A DNA stretch of 64,000 nt, from assembly GCF_014851685.1 (NCBI RefSeq), contig NZ_JACVAC010000003.1, positions 434,001-498,000 on the forward strand, given 5' to 3'. Positions 17,937 through 28,925 of the stretch are shown in pieces (positions within the stretch are counted from its first letter, which is position 1; the number at the start of each line of letters is the position of its first letter). The notes under the pieces were generated by a model, which saw nothing but the letters and a program-made list of their open reading frames with translations, was not told where the DNA came from and made no database searches. Position numbers and translations under genes: made by a program. This stretch comes from Pseudomonas sp. PDM05. GTDB lineage: Bacteria > Pseudomonadota > Gammaproteobacteria > Pseudomonadales > Pseudomonadaceae.

Positions 17937-19595
17937 TTACGGTACTGACATCTCGTTACGGAACACATTCAACGGGTCCCAACGCTGTTTGGTGCGCCGC
18001 AGACGGCTTTCGATCATAAGGTCAGGGAAGTAGATCTTGTACCACTGCGGGTTCGGCCCCTTGCTGGGGTCGCCGTCAATAAACAGCATGTCGCGGTCGG
18101 GGTAGTTGATGTAGCACCCCTGGAATTGCGCATTGACCGGAGCGCCGCCGTCATTGGCGAAGGCCGCGAAAAACAGCCCTTGAATCCATTGTGCGTGTGC
18201 CTGATCCGACGCGCTGCTGTCATCTCGCCAATAGCATTGGGGTTGCCACTTCAAGTACGACGAACGCTGTGCCACCGAGGACTCGCGGCGCACCGCGGCG
18301 TTGGCTTCATTGACTTGCCCGCCGAATGACTGGATCTGGATCAGGCTTTGGGTCAGCAGCTTATTCGGGTCATTGCGCGTCAGCGTATCCCAGATTGCCT
18401 GCAACACCGTTGGGGTAAAAATACCCATCTGATAAGCCGATTTATACCGGCCACGCTGGTTTGGCCCCGAACCGTTGAGGGTCTGCTGGCAGTGCAGCCA
18501 ATCCATTTGGCGTGCCGCCGCCAGCGCCGTCGGCAGTGAGTTTATCGTGCGTCCTTTCGGGTTGCTGGGGGGCAGATGGGTGGTGGGCGATTGGCTAAGG
18601 CATTCGGTGGCGGGAATGCCGATGGCATTGAGCATGGTGCTCACGAAGTCCTCGAAGGCAGCCAGGTCATTCACCCCGCCATTCTTATCTACGTAATGAA
18701 TATCCATCGTCATGTTGCCGGTGTTCTGGTGACGCATCTCCAACTTGGTCGCCAGGCCCCAGGTATCCGGGTTGCTTTGGTTGCGTGCAAACCAGTCTTG
18801 ATACGCCGCCAGCAGGGCGTCGAGCCGAGGCTTGGTCAGCAGTGCCCAGTCCCACTCCAACACCAGCCAAAGAACCTCATTCGGCGCGTCAGGCAAATTT
18901 TCGAAGTAATAACTGGTGATGATTCCGAACTGCCCTCCGCCTGCGCCGCAACATGCGGCAAACAGATCCCGCTCGTCCTGATGGGTACTGTTGCGCGCGA
19001 CATGCACCGGTAACAGGCCATTGCCTTGGGCGTTCGGCACCAGCATATCGACACCGCTCAACCAGTCGCACACCAGGCCATCCTTGCGCGACAACAACCC
19101 GTAGCCGCCGCCGCAAATATGCCCACCCAGCCCGACCGAATAACACGAACCACCGGGCAGGCTCTTGTTCGCCAGTTTGTACAGCGCGACGTAGGCATCC
19201 CAGTTCTGGCCGCCCGCCTCAAGGCGAAAGCTGTAGCGATGAGGCGAAGCTGGCACCAGGTCGGAGCCTATCTGCCCGTTGGCGTCGTACTGCACTTGGT
19301 TGATCTGGCTGATATCCAGAATCGACAGCACTTCATTCGGGTTGCCGGGCATTTTGTTGGCAACGAAGCCTTCGTAGCAGTGGCCGCCACTGCGCACGGT
19401 GATGCGGCCATTGGGCACGGCCAGCGCCTGGGCGGCAGCAGCGACGATGTCTTGGGGGCTGTGACAGAGGTAAATCAGGTTGGCGCCATTGGGCGAGGAT
19501 TGGCCCTGCACGTTGCCCAACGGCCAGCGCAGGTTGAAGCCTTTTTGCAGGGTCGAGTGACGGCGGTCCGAGGCGGTGACGAGATCAAATGCCAT
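17937..19595 (-). CDS. FAD-linked oxidoreductase of the berberine-bridge-enzyme type
   Basis: A 552-residue flavoprotein with the PCMH-type FAD domain and a C-terminal BBE domain (RWDPLNVFRNEMSVP at the end). RSGGHCYEGF carries His72, and GGSCYSVGLGGHICGGGYG carries Cys151. These align by eye with the histidine and cysteine that anchor FAD at two points in BBE-family oxidases, so bicovalent FAD is likely. No signal peptide is seen after the chosen start MAFDLVTASD (19595); the frame continues 32 codons upstream without a plausible leader. It is convergent with dgoT and not in an operon. Substrate unknown; family members oxidise sugars, alkaloids or glycopeptides. Confidence 0.82.
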   Translation of the reverse strand: MAFDLVTASDRRHSTLQKGFNLRWPLGNVQGQSSPNGANLIYLCHSPQDIVAAAAQALAVPNGRITVRSGGHCYEGFVANKMPGNPNEVLSILDISQINQVQYDANGQIGSDLVPASPHRYSFRLEAGGQNWDAYVALYKLANKSLPGGSCYSVGLGGHICGGGYGLLSRKDGLVCDWLSGVDMLVPNAQGNGLLPVHVARNSTHQDERDLFAACCGAGGGQFGIITSYYFENLPDAPNEVLWLVLEWDWALLTKPRLDALLAAYQDWFARNQSNPDTWGLATKLEMRHQNTGNMTMDIHYVDKNGGVNDLAAFEDFVSTMLNAIGIPATECLSQSPTTHLPPSNPKGRTINSLPTALAAARQMDWLHCQQTLNGSGPNQRGRYKSAYQMGIFTPTVLQAIWDTLTRNDPNKLLTQSLIQIQSFGGQVNEANAAVRRESSVAQRSSYLKWQPQCYWRDDSSASDQAHAQWIQGLFFAAFANDGGAPVNAQFQGCYINYPDRDMLFIDGDPSKGPNPQWYKIYFPDLMIESRLRRTKQRWDPLNVFRNEMSVP

Positions 19596-19768
19596 GATGT
19601 ACTCCAGGGAGCAGAGGATGACTTCTGATGCGGCTAACTTAACAACCGGATGGCAAGGAATGCGGGGCTTGCAGGGGTGGTTAGACGGCAATAGGCATGA
19701 AGTGAGTTAAGGGGGAGCGCAATGTTCACCCCCTCAAGCCTAGTGCAGGAACTGAAAGCGTTGCGCAA

Positions 19769-20203
19769 TCAATTCAACACGCCATCCAGGATCTCGTAAA
19801 CGATGCCTGTTCCTACGGCAATCAACACCACATCCGGCCCCGAACGGCGCCATTCGTAACCCTGGTACACCGGCAAGCGCGCCAGGGCACGGCTGTCCAG
19901 GCGTTCGCCGTAGTAGCCATGGGGCAGTGGCTTGCCGCGCTCCAGGCGCACATTGCGCGGTGGCGGTGCGCCACGGGAAAACTGGTCGTGATGGTCGCGG
20001 ATCACCTGGCGTACCGGGCCGAAGTCCTGGGGCGGACCGCCGCGACGGTTGTCCTGCGGGCCGCGGTGGTCGTCGCCACGCTGCTGCTCGTGCTGGCCTC
20101 CACGGTCAGGTCCGCCCTGATCATTCGGCGCGGCCTGCACCAGGGCGCTGGCGCCAAGCACTAGCACGCCAAGGCCGGCAATCACGGATTTAGGCATTTT
20201 CAT
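19769..20203 (-). CDS. CigR/RcnB-like periplasmic protein
   Basis: A 144-residue secreted protein. A signal peptide (MKMPKSVIAGLGVLVLGASALVQA) is followed by a low-complexity Gly/Arg/Asp/Gln/His-rich stretch (about 27-60: GGPDRGGQHEQQRGDDHRG) and an RcnB-like C-terminal domain (LERGKPLPHGYYG, YQGYEWRRSGPDVVLIAVGTGIVYEILDGVLN in parts). CigR of Salmonella and RcnB share this tail. The ATG at 20203 has a TGAGGAA site; a second ATG at 20197 is possible. Function unknown; the His/Asp-rich region could bind metal. Confidence 0.78.
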   Translation of the reverse strand: MKMPKSVIAGLGVLVLGASALVQAAPNDQGGPDRGGQHEQQRGDDHRGPQDNRRGGPPQDFGPVRQVIRDHHDQFSRGAPPPRNVRLERGKPLPHGYYGERLDSRALARLPVYQGYEWRRSGPDVVLIAVGTGIVYEILDGVLN

Positions 20204-20232
20204 CGGGTATTCCTCAGGGCACACAAACAAAA

Positions 20233-20263
20233 AAGGGATCTCGAACGAGGTTCGAAATCCCTT
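20233..20263 (-). terminator. intrinsic terminator of trpBA
   Basis: A 13-bp stem with one mismatch (AAGGGATCTCGAA / TTCGAAATCCCTT) and a 5-base loop. On the minus strand it is followed by TTTTTTGTTTG. It lies about 78 bases after the trpA stop. Confidence 0.88.
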
Positions 20264-20340
20264 GGTCTTGTCAGTTTAGGTACTGAGTTTTCAGTTTGAT
20301 TCCTGTGTATCAGGAACTTTACCTACCACTTACGAGCCGC

Positions 20341-21149
20341 TTACTTACGCGCGTTACGGACGCCTTCCGACAATGCCGCGCACAGGCCGAGCACGCCGTC
20401 GATGGCTTGCTGATCATTTTTCGCAGTGGCGATGTGATCAATCAACGCCGAACCCACCACCACGCCGTCAGCCAAACGGGCGATCGCCGCTGCTTGTTCC
20501 GGGGTGCGGATACCGAAACCGATGCTGATCGGCAGGTCGGTATGCCGACGCAGGCGGGTCACGGCTTCTTCAACGTGTTCCAGGGTGGCGGCACCGGCAC
20601 CGGTCACACCGGCCACCGACACGTAGTACACAAAGCCGGAGCTGCCATTGAGTACGGTCGGCAGGCGCACGTCATCGGTGGTCGGCGTGGTCAGGCGGAT
20701 AAAGTCGATGCCTGCAGCCTGGGCCGGGTCGCACAGCTCGCCGTTATGCTCTGGCGGCATGTCGACCACGATCAGGCCGTCGACGCCCGCCTCTTTCGCA
20801 TCGGCGATGAACTTCGGCACGCCGTATTTGTGGATCGGGTTGAAGTAGCCCATCAACACCAGCGGGGTGTCGCGGTTGTCCTTGCGGAACTCGCGGACCA
20901 TTTGCAGGGTTTTCAGCAGGTTCTGCTTGGCTTGCAGCGCGCGGATGTTGGCCAGCTGGATCGCCGGGCCGTCGGCCATCGGGTCGGTGAAGGGCATGCC
21001 CAGCTCGATCACGTCGGCGCCAGCGGCAGGCAAGCCTTTGAGGATCGCCAGTGAGGTGTCGTAGCCAGGGTCGCCGGCGGTGACGAAGGTCACCAGGGCA
21101 GCGCGGTTTTGTTCTTTGAGTTGGGCAAAGCGGGTTTGCAGGCGGCTCA

Positions 21150-21150
<1 letters not shown>
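20341..21150 (-). CDS. trpA: tryptophan synthase alpha subunit
   Basis: A 269-residue TIM-barrel enzyme that cleaves indole-3-glycerol phosphate to indole and glyceraldehyde-3-phosphate, passing indole to TrpB. The catalytic residues are Glu49 ([11 protein letters not shown], 48-58) and Asp60 (MADGP). The phosphate-binding region includes [13 protein letters not shown] and VVGSALID. The ATG shares one base with the trpB TGA. An intrinsic terminator follows. Confidence 0.97.
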
Positions 21151-23379
<2,229 letters not shown>

Positions 23380-23383
<4 letters not shown>

Positions 23384-23706
23384 TCACCGCGTTTGCACAG
23401 CAAGTAAGCAGCCAGCAGACCCAATGCACCTACCGCCACACCGGCTGTAGTCCATGGGTGCTCCTGCGCGTAGTCCCGGGTTGCAACACCGGTTTCGCGG
23501 ATTTTCACTTTGCTTTCTTCGTAGGCATCGCTGATCAGGTGACGGGAATGCTTGAGGGCATTCTCGGCGTTGCTTTTCAGGGCCTTCAAGGTCTTGCGCG
23601 ACTCGTCGGACGCGTCGTCCTTGAGGCTTTCCAGAGACTTGAGCAGGCTCGAAATCTCGGCTTCCATGCTTTCCAGCGACGCTTTGCGTAAAGAAGTGTT
23701 GGCCAT
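23380..23706 (-). CDS. DUF883 (ElaB/YqjD-type) membrane-anchored protein
   Basis: A 108-residue protein with a long, charged, probably coiled-coil N-terminal part (about 1-80: [37 protein letters not shown]) and one C-terminal membrane segment ([19 protein letters not shown], about 86-104). This is the ElaB/YqjD/DUF883 layout; E. coli YqjD tethers stationary-phase ribosomes to the inner membrane. The stop codons of this gene and trpI overlap by three bases. Confidence 0.88.
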
Positions 23707-23862
23707 GTGGATTCTCCTGAAGTGATTGAGTGGCGTGTGTAGATACCGACTCCAGCGCTTTCAGAAAGTGCAGTAAATCTGAACTTTCGCGTAGGAACGG
23801 TCGCCAGAAGCAGTATGAACATTGACTGCTAGGCTTTATTGACGACCCTCAGGAGAAACACC

Positions 23863-24078
23863 ATGTCTGATCATCACACCTACAAAAAAGTGGAATTGGT
23901 GGGCTCGTCCACCTCCAGCATCGAAGACGCCATCAACAATGCGCTGGCCGAGGCCAACAAGAGCATCAAGCACCTGGAGTGGTTCGAGGTGGTCGATACC
24001 CGTGGGCATATCAAGGATGGCAAGGCCGCGCACTTTCAGGTCACGCTCAAGGTGGGGTTCCGAATCGCCAGTAGTTGA
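23863..24078 (+). CDS. dodecin family protein
   Basis: A 71-residue protein matching dodecins, small dodecameric flavin-binding proteins that buffer or store FMN/riboflavin. Characteristic parts are [22 protein letters not shown] (in part), the tryptophan in [13 protein letters not shown] (flavin stacking, about 39-51) and the strand [11 protein letters not shown]. The ATG at 23863 follows a strong AGGAGA site; the open frame begins eight codons earlier. An intrinsic terminator lies 58 bases downstream. Confidence 0.93.
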   Translation: MSDHHTYKKVELVGSSTSSIEDAINNALAEANKSIKHLEWFEVVDTRGHIKDGKAAHFQVTLKVGFRIASS

Positions 24079-24136
24079 TCGCCGCGGTTGAACTTGCCGA
24101 CTGGCCGATTGCCATAACCTGCGCTACAACCAATGG

Positions 24137-24170
24137 GTGCCGACGCCATGCGCGTCGGCACGCTCTTTTT
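24137..24170 (+). terminator. intrinsic terminator after the dodecin gene
   Basis: Perfect 10-bp stem GTGCCGACGC / GCGTCGGCAC with a 5-base loop, followed by GCTCTTTTT. It is only 23 bases before the DUF1161 ATG, so the DUF1161 gene would need a promoter overlapping it, or readthrough. Confidence 0.85.
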
Positions 24171-24193
24171 GAACAGCGCAAGGAAGGTAACGG

Positions 24194-24418
24194 ATGAAGA
24201 AGTTTCTGCTAGCGGTAGGTTTGTTGAGCATTGCGGGTACGGCCCTGGCAGCGGGCAAGCCTTGTGACGAGCTGAAGAGCGAGATTGCAGCGAAACTGGA
24301 TGCCAAGGGCGTTGCGCACTATTCCCTGGACGTTGTGGAGAAAGGTGCTGCGGGCGACGCCAAAGTAGTTGGCTCGTGTGAAGCCGGCACCAAGGAAATC
24401 GTCTACAAACGCGGTTGA
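24194..24418 (+). CDS. DUF1161 periplasmic protein (copy 1)
   Basis: A 74-residue exported protein: signal peptide MKKFLLAVGLLSIAGTALA, then KPCDELKSEIAAKLDAKGV, LDVVEKG and VVGSCEAGTKEIVYKR. Two cysteines (in KPCDEL and GSCEAG) probably form a disulfide. This is the DUF1161 pattern. An AAGGAAGG site precedes the ATG. A paralogue is at 26339. Function unknown. Confidence 0.87.
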   Translation: MKKFLLAVGLLSIAGTALAAGKPCDELKSEIAAKLDAKGVAHYSLDVVEKGAAGDAKVVGSCEAGTKEIVYKRG

Positions 24419-24438
24419 CCCCGTGTTGCCGGCACCTG

Positions 24439-24464
24439 TGGCGAGGGAGCAAGCTCCCTCGCCA
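24439..24464. repeat. palindromic REP-like hairpin
   Basis: TGGCGAGGGAGC / GCTCCCTCGCCA, a perfect 12-bp palindrome around AA. It resembles a second Pseudomonas REP family (GGCGAGGGAGC...), unlike the GCGGGCTTGC repeats elsewhere here. It lies between the convergent DUF1161 and LLM genes, with no T-run. Confidence 0.7.
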
Positions 24465-24476
24465 TAAGTGCGTTCT

Positions 24477-25478
24477 TCAGCCCTTCATCAACTGCGCCAG
24501 CAGTTCGTAGGAATGAATCCGGTCGGCGTGTTCGTACAGGTCGCAGGTAAAGATCAACTCGTCTGCACCGGTTTGTTCGATCAGCACTTCCAGTTTGGCG
24601 CGGATTTTTGCCGGGCTGCCGACCATCGCCAGGCCGAGGAAGCTGCCGACGGCATCTTTTTCATGGGGTAGCCACAGGCCGTCCATGCTGTTCACGGGTG
24701 GGCGCTGCACCAGGCTTTGCCCGCGCATCAGCGCGAGGATGCGCTGGTACACCGAGGTGGCCAGATAGTCGGCTTGCTCATCGGTGTCCGCCGCCACCAG
24801 CGGAATGCCGAGCATCACGTACGGTTTATCCAAGACGGCTGAAGGCTTGAAGTGATTGCGGTAGACGCGAATCGCCTCGTGCATCAAACGCGGTGCGAAA
24901 TGGGAGGCGAAGGCGTAGGGCAAACCGCGCTCACCAGCCAGTTGTGCACTGAACAGGCTGGAACCGAGCAGCCACACCGGCACATTGGTGCCGGTGCCGG
25001 GTACGGCGATGATGCGTTGGTCCGGGGTGCGCGGGCCGAGGTACGCCATCAGTTCGGCGACGTCCTCGGGGAACTCGTCGGCGCTGCCGGAGCGTTCACG
25101 GCGCAGGGCGCGGGCGGTCATCTGGTCGGAGCCGGGCGCGCGGCCCAGGCCCAGGTCGATACGGCCGGGGTAGAGGCTTTCCAGGGTGCCGAACTGCTCG
25201 GCAATCACCAGCGGCGCGTGGTTGGGCAGCATCACGCCGCCAGAGCCGACGCGAATCGTCGAGGTGCCGCCGGCCAGGTAGCCGAGCAACACCGAGGTGG
25301 CCGAGCTGGCGATGCCGTCCATATTGTGGTGTTCCGCCACCCAGAAACGGTTGTAGCCGAACTTTTCCACGTGCTGGGCCAGGTCCAGGGAATTGCGCAA
25401 CGACTGCGCCGGGCTGCCGTTGGCCCGCACGGGCACGAGGTCGAGGGTCGAGAATTTCACGTCGGACAGCGATTTCAT
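24477..25478 (-). CDS. luciferase-like (LLM) flavin-dependent oxidoreductase
   Basis: A 333-residue bacterial-luciferase-fold protein of the MsnO8/YhbW type. Visible are [31 protein letters not shown] (in parts), [72 protein letters not shown] (in parts). Such enzymes use reduced FMN and O2; the substrate is not predictable. It is single-copy, convergent with DUF1161 copy 1 and divergent from osmC. Confidence 0.88.
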   Translation of the reverse strand: MKSLSDVKFSTLDLVPVRANGSPAQSLRNSLDLAQHVEKFGYNRFWVAEHHNMDGIASSATSVLLGYLAGGTSTIRVGSGGVMLPNHAPLVIAEQFGTLESLYPGRIDLGLGRAPGSDQMTARALRRERSGSADEFPEDVAELMAYLGPRTPDQRIIAVPGTGTNVPVWLLGSSLFSAQLAGERGLPYAFASHFAPRLMHEAIRVYRNHFKPSAVLDKPYVMLGIPLVAADTDEQADYLATSVYQRILALMRGQSLVQRPPVNSMDGLWLPHEKDAVGSFLGLAMVGSPAKIRAKLEVLIEQTGADELIFTCDLYEHADRIHSYELLAQLMKG

Positions 25479-25697
25479 AAGCCTGCTTCTCCAAGGGGGC
25501 GCGCAGGCTGTGTAGACGAACCAAGACCTGGCGCTTCATGTGCATGTTCTATGCAATGAGGGCATATACCCGAGATTCAATAGCGCGGCAGGAAATTTCC
25601 TACTTAATTGCTAGGTTTCTCCGACAGGATGAACTTTGCCTGTCCGACTATCCTCAGAACCCTTACTGACGCAAAACCATCGTTCGAGGAGACCGCT

Positions 25698-26129
25698 ATG
25701 AGTATCGTGAAAAAAGCATCCGCACATTGGGAAGGTGATTTGAAGACGGGCCTGGGTTCCATTTCCACGGAAACCGGTGTACTGCGCGAAGCGCCCTACG
25801 GCTTCAAGGCGCGTTTTGAAGGTGGCAAGGGCACCAATCCGGAAGAGCTGATCGGCGCGGCCCACGCCGGATGTTTCTCCATGGCGTTCTCCATGATTCT
25901 CGGCGATGCCGGGCTCAAGGCTGACAGCATCGACACCCAGGCTGAAGTGACCCTCGATCAAGTCGATGGCGGCTTTGCGATCACGGCGGTGCATCTGATC
26001 CTCAAGGCCAAGATCCCGGGCGCGAGCCAGGCGCAGTTCGAAGAACTGAGCAAAAAGGCCAAGGAAGGCTGCCCGGTGTCCAAGGTACTGAATGCGAAAA
26101 TCAGCCTGGATGCGACGCTGGTTAGCTGA
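25698..26129 (+). CDS. osmC: OsmC-type hydroperoxide reductase
   Basis: A 143-residue protein closely matching E. coli OsmC, a thiol peroxidase acting on organic hydroperoxides. The catalytic cysteines are Cys59 (GAAHAGCFSMA) and Cys125 (EGCPVSKVL). HWEGDLKTGLGSISTE and GKGTNPEELIGAAHAG are diagnostic. I took the ATG at 25698 with the CGAGGAGA site; the frame extends 30 codons upstream. In other bacteria osmC is stress-induced; no promoter can be assigned confidently here. Confidence 0.94.
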   Translation: MSIVKKASAHWEGDLKTGLGSISTETGVLREAPYGFKARFEGGKGTNPEELIGAAHAGCFSMAFSMILGDAGLKADSIDTQAEVTLDQVDGGFAITAVHLILKAKIPGASQAQFEELSKKAKEGCPVSKVLNAKISLDATLVS

Positions 26130-26145
26130 CACCGCAGGTCAAAAA

Positions 26146-26235
26146 ATGTGGGAGCGGGCTTGCTCGCGAAGGCGCAGTGTCAGTCACCGAATGTGTTTCT
26201 GATACCGCGCCTTCGCGAGCAGGCCCGTTTCCATA
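26146..26235. repeat. REPIN, slightly degenerate
   Basis: Forward REP ATGTGGGAGCGGGCTTGCTC and mirror GAGCAGGCCCGTTTCCATAT; the second arm has several changes against the consensus. It lies between osmC and the second DUF1161 gene. Confidence 0.85.
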
Positions 26236-26338
26236 TTGGTTTTGCGTTAAATCAGAACCTGCGTGGGCAAACTATGGTCCTATAGCCATTGCAGCCTAGG
26301 CGCACACCCGTGCGCAGTGCATTCAGGGAGCTTCACAC

Positions 26339-26578
26339 ATGAAACGTTTTGCTTTGGCGATCATCTGCGGTGTGTTGGCCACTTCGGCCGTGGCCGCCCC
26401 CAAAGATTGTGAAGAGCTCAGGAAAGAGATCGAGATCAAGATCCAGGCGAACGCCGTGCCGTCCTACACCTTGGAGATCGTGACCAAGGAAGAAGCCGAC
26501 AAGCACGATGTAGCCATGGTCGTCGGCAGCTGTGAGAACGGCACCAAGGCCATCATCTACCAGAAGAACAACGACTGA
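26339..26578 (+). CDS. DUF1161 periplasmic protein (copy 2)
   Basis: A 79-residue exported protein: signal peptide MKRFALAIICGVLATSAVAA, then PKDCEELRKEIEIKIQANAVPSYTLEIV (in parts) and VVGSCENGTKAIIYQK, with the paired cysteines of DUF1161. It is a diverged paralogue of the protein at 24194. The stop abuts that of the convergent lipoprotein gene. Function unknown. Confidence 0.87.
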   Translation: MKRFALAIICGVLATSAVAAPKDCEELRKEIEIKIQANAVPSYTLEIVTKEEADKHDVAMVVGSCENGTKAIIYQKNND

Positions 26579-27001
26579 TCAGAGGCAGTTGACGCTGCGC
26601 TCCTCGGCCAGCAGCTTGCGCGCGGCGTTGTACAGCCGGATGTTCGGGGTGTACGCCAGCGAGCGCCCTTCCAGCACATAGCGTTGGCCTGCCTGGAAGT
26701 GGTCGTACTGCAACGTTATGAAGCAGGTGCGCTCGGCAGTCTGCCCCAACCCGCCGAAACCGCCGCCAGTCGGCACCTCGAAATCAAAACGCACCATCAG
26801 TTCGTGGCGCCCGGGTGGCACTTGGAAGAAGCGCCCATCGTTGAGGTTTTTGCCGTCCAGGCGCTGTGCCATGAGCAGTTTGGCGCCCGGTGTCGGGGTG
26901 GTGAAATCGACCCAGGCCTGTTGCGGATCGACTGCCGGTAACGGCGTCGAGGTGCAGGCGCTGAGCAGCAGGACGGCGACGGGAAGCAAGAGCTGACGCA
27001 T
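26579..27001 (-). CDS. putative lipoprotein
   Basis: A 140-residue protein with a lipoprotein signal (MRQLLLPVAVLLLSAC, lipobox LLSAC with Cys16). The mature part has a beta-rich look: AWVDFTTPTPGAKLLMAQRLDG, FQVPPGRHELMVRFDFEV, ITLQYDHFQAGQRYVLEG. The 'PPG-HELMVRF' pattern resembles PEGA-like or DUF-type envelope domains, but I do not recognise a named family. A GTG start three codons upstream is possible. It is divergent from the aminopeptidase-like lipoprotein. Confidence 0.8.
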   Translation of the reverse strand: MRQLLLPVAVLLLSACTSTPLPAVDPQQAWVDFTTPTPGAKLLMAQRLDGKNLNDGRFFQVPPGRHELMVRFDFEVPTGGGFGGLGQTAERTCFITLQYDHFQAGQRYVLEGRSLAYTPNIRLYNAARKLLAEERSVNCL

Positions 27002-27136
27002 GGCGGGCACTCAATGAAAGAAATGAATTGAGCCTGACGCTGCAGACTCCCCATGAGTATAAACACCGCAGGCCATGGAAAAATTCCGTGCCGGCGCGAT
27101 AGTCTTGCGAGCAAATCACCCAGGAGCGGTTGGGGC

Positions 27137-28180
27137 ATGGTCAGGCGTTTTCTTCCGGGGTTGATGGTGCTGCTGCTCAGCGGCTGCTCAAGTGTCAGCT
27201 ATTACGGCCAGTTGGCTAGCGGCCAGTGGCAATTGCTGCGCGCTCGCGAGCCGGTTTCCGCGGTCATTGCCGACCCCTCTCGCCCCCAACTGCTGCGTGA
27301 ACACCTGGCGCAAGCGCAAAAGGCGCGGACCTTTGCCAGCGAACAACTGCATTTGCCTGACAACCAGAGCTACAGGTTGTACGCCGACATTGGCCGGCCC
27401 TATGTGGTGTGGAATGTCTTCGCCACGACAGAATTTTCCCTGTCGCCTGAAACCCACTGCTTTCCCATCGCCGGTTGCGTCGCCTATCGCGGCTACTACA
27501 ACCAGGGCGCTGCACGGGGTGAAGCGGCGTTGTTGCGCCAGCGAGGCATGGACGTGTCGATTGGCGGCGTCGAGGCCTACTCGACCCTGGGCTGGTTCAA
27601 CGACCCGATCCTGAATTCGATGATGAACTGGGGTGACGAGCGCCTGGCCACGCTGATCTTTCATGAGCTGGCGCACCAGCGTTTCTATGTGAAGGACGAC
27701 ACCGAATTCAACGAGTCATTTGCCAACTTCGTCGAGCAGGAAGGCACGCGCCAGTGGCGGGCCGCACGGGGGCTGGCGCCGCTCGGCGATGGGGCGTTGC
27801 AGCAACGTGACCAGTTTATCCGGCTGATTCTCGATACTCGCCAGCGTCTGGAAAAGCTCTACGCCCAACCGCTGTCGAAGGAGGCGATGCGGGCGGCCAA
27901 AGCGCTTGAGTTTGAGCGCTTGCGCAGCGATTACCGGCAGATGCGTGACAGCCAGTGGGCGGGCGACAAGCGTTATGACGCCTGGATCAACCAGCCGATG
28001 AACAATGCGCGGCTGTTGCCATTCGGGCTGTATGACCAGTGGGTGCCGGCGTTTGCGGCGTTGTTTCGGCAAGAAGGTGGGGATTGGCTGAGGTTTTATG
28101 CGGCGGTGGAGAGGATGGGGGCGTTGCCGGTGGAGCAGCGCAAGGTGGCGTTGAGGCAGTTGGAGATGGAGGGGCTTTAG
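27137..28180 (+). CDS. putative zinc aminopeptidase lipoprotein (COG4324 type)
   Basis: A 347-residue lipoprotein (lipobox LLSGC, Cys17) with a zincin motif HELAHQRFYV at 176-185 (His176, Glu177, His180) and NESFANFVEQEG downstream, which probably supplies the third ligand. The motif GYYNQGAARGEAALLRQRGMDVSIGGVEAYSTLGWFNDPIL (in parts) is typical of the COG4324 'predicted aminopeptidase' family. An AGGAGC site is nine bases before the chosen ATG. It probably faces the periplasm. Substrate unknown. Confidence 0.85.
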   Translation: MVRRFLPGLMVLLLSGCSSVSYYGQLASGQWQLLRAREPVSAVIADPSRPQLLREHLAQAQKARTFASEQLHLPDNQSYRLYADIGRPYVVWNVFATTEFSLSPETHCFPIAGCVAYRGYYNQGAARGEAALLRQRGMDVSIGGVEAYSTLGWFNDPILNSMMNWGDERLATLIFHELAHQRFYVKDDTEFNESFANFVEQEGTRQWRAARGLAPLGDGALQQRDQFIRLILDTRQRLEKLYAQPLSKEAMRAAKALEFERLRSDYRQMRDSQWAGDKRYDAWINQPMNNARLLPFGLYDQWVPAFAALFRQEGGDWLRFYAAVERMGALPVEQRKVALRQLEMEGL

Positions 28181-28185
28181 GGCCT

Positions 28186-28260
28186 CATCGCGGGCAAGCC
28201 CGCTCCCACATTTTGATGTGTGAATACAGTCGGATGTGGGCGCTGGTTTGCCTGCGATGG
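28186..28260. repeat. inverted pair of REP elements
   Basis: Reverse REP CATCGCGGGCAAGCCCGCTC at 28186-28210 and a forward variant GTGGGCGCTGGTTTGCCTGC at 28236-28260, in the reverse-then-forward layout. It lies between the convergent aminopeptidase and HAD genes. Confidence 0.8.
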
Positions 28261-28265
28261 CGGTT

Positions 28266-28925
28266 TCAAGGCTGCTGCAAAAACGCCTGATGCATCTCGG
28301 CCAACGTCTCGAAGTGCCAAGTCGGCGCCTCGGCATGCAACTCTTCAAAGCTGCCAAATCCATAGCCTACCGCCGCCGAATCCAGCCCGTTGCTACGCGC
28401 ACCGATCAGGTCGTGCTTGCGGTCACCAATCATCAGGGTGGTCGCCGGGTCCAGGCTTTCTTCGCGCATCAAATGGGCAATCAGCTCGACTTTGTTCGTG
28501 CGCGTACCGTCCAGCTCGCTGCCGTACATCACCTTGAAGTGCTTGGCAAAGTCGAAATGCCGGGCGATCTCGCGGGCGAATTCCCACGGCTTGGAGGTAG
28601 CCACGTACAACTGGCGGCCCTGGCTGTTCAATTCTTCCAGCAACGGCATCACCCCGTCGAACACGCGGTTTTCATATAGGCCGGTGACTTTGAAGCGCTC
28701 GCGATAGAAGTTCACCGCTTCCCAGGCCTTGGCTTCGTCGAAACCGTAGAACTGCATGAAGGCTTGCAGCAATGGCGGGCCGATAAAGTGTTCGAGCCTG
28801 GTCAGGTCCGGCTCGTCGATACCGAGCTTGGCGAGGGCGTACTGGATCGAACGGGTAATGCCCTCACGCGGGTCGGTGAGGGTGCCATCCAGGTCGAACA
28901 GTACGGTTGGGTAATGCAGGGTCAT
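28266..28925 (-). CDS. HAD-family phosphatase, phosphoglycolate-phosphatase-like
   Basis: A 219-residue haloacid-dehalogenase phosphatase. Motif I is FDLDGTLTD (about 10-18, nucleophile Asp11), motif II VATSKP, and motif III plus IV K...TLMIGDRKHDLIGA. The cap helices (IGPPLLQAF) match the Gph/PpaX branch. The ATG overlaps the stop of the gamma carbonic anhydrase gene (ATGA). Physiological substrate uncertain: phosphoglycolate, pyrophosphate or nucleotide. Confidence 0.88.
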   Translation of the reverse strand: MTLHYPTVLFDLDGTLTDPREGITRSIQYALAKLGIDEPDLTRLEHFIGPPLLQAFMQFYGFDEAKAWEAVNFYRERFKVTGLYENRVFDGVMPLLEELNSQGRQLYVATSKPWEFAREIARHFDFAKHFKVMYGSELDGTRTNKVELIAHLMREESLDPATTLMIGDRKHDLIGARSNGLDSAAVGYGFGSFEELHAEAPTWHFETLAEMHQAFLQQP

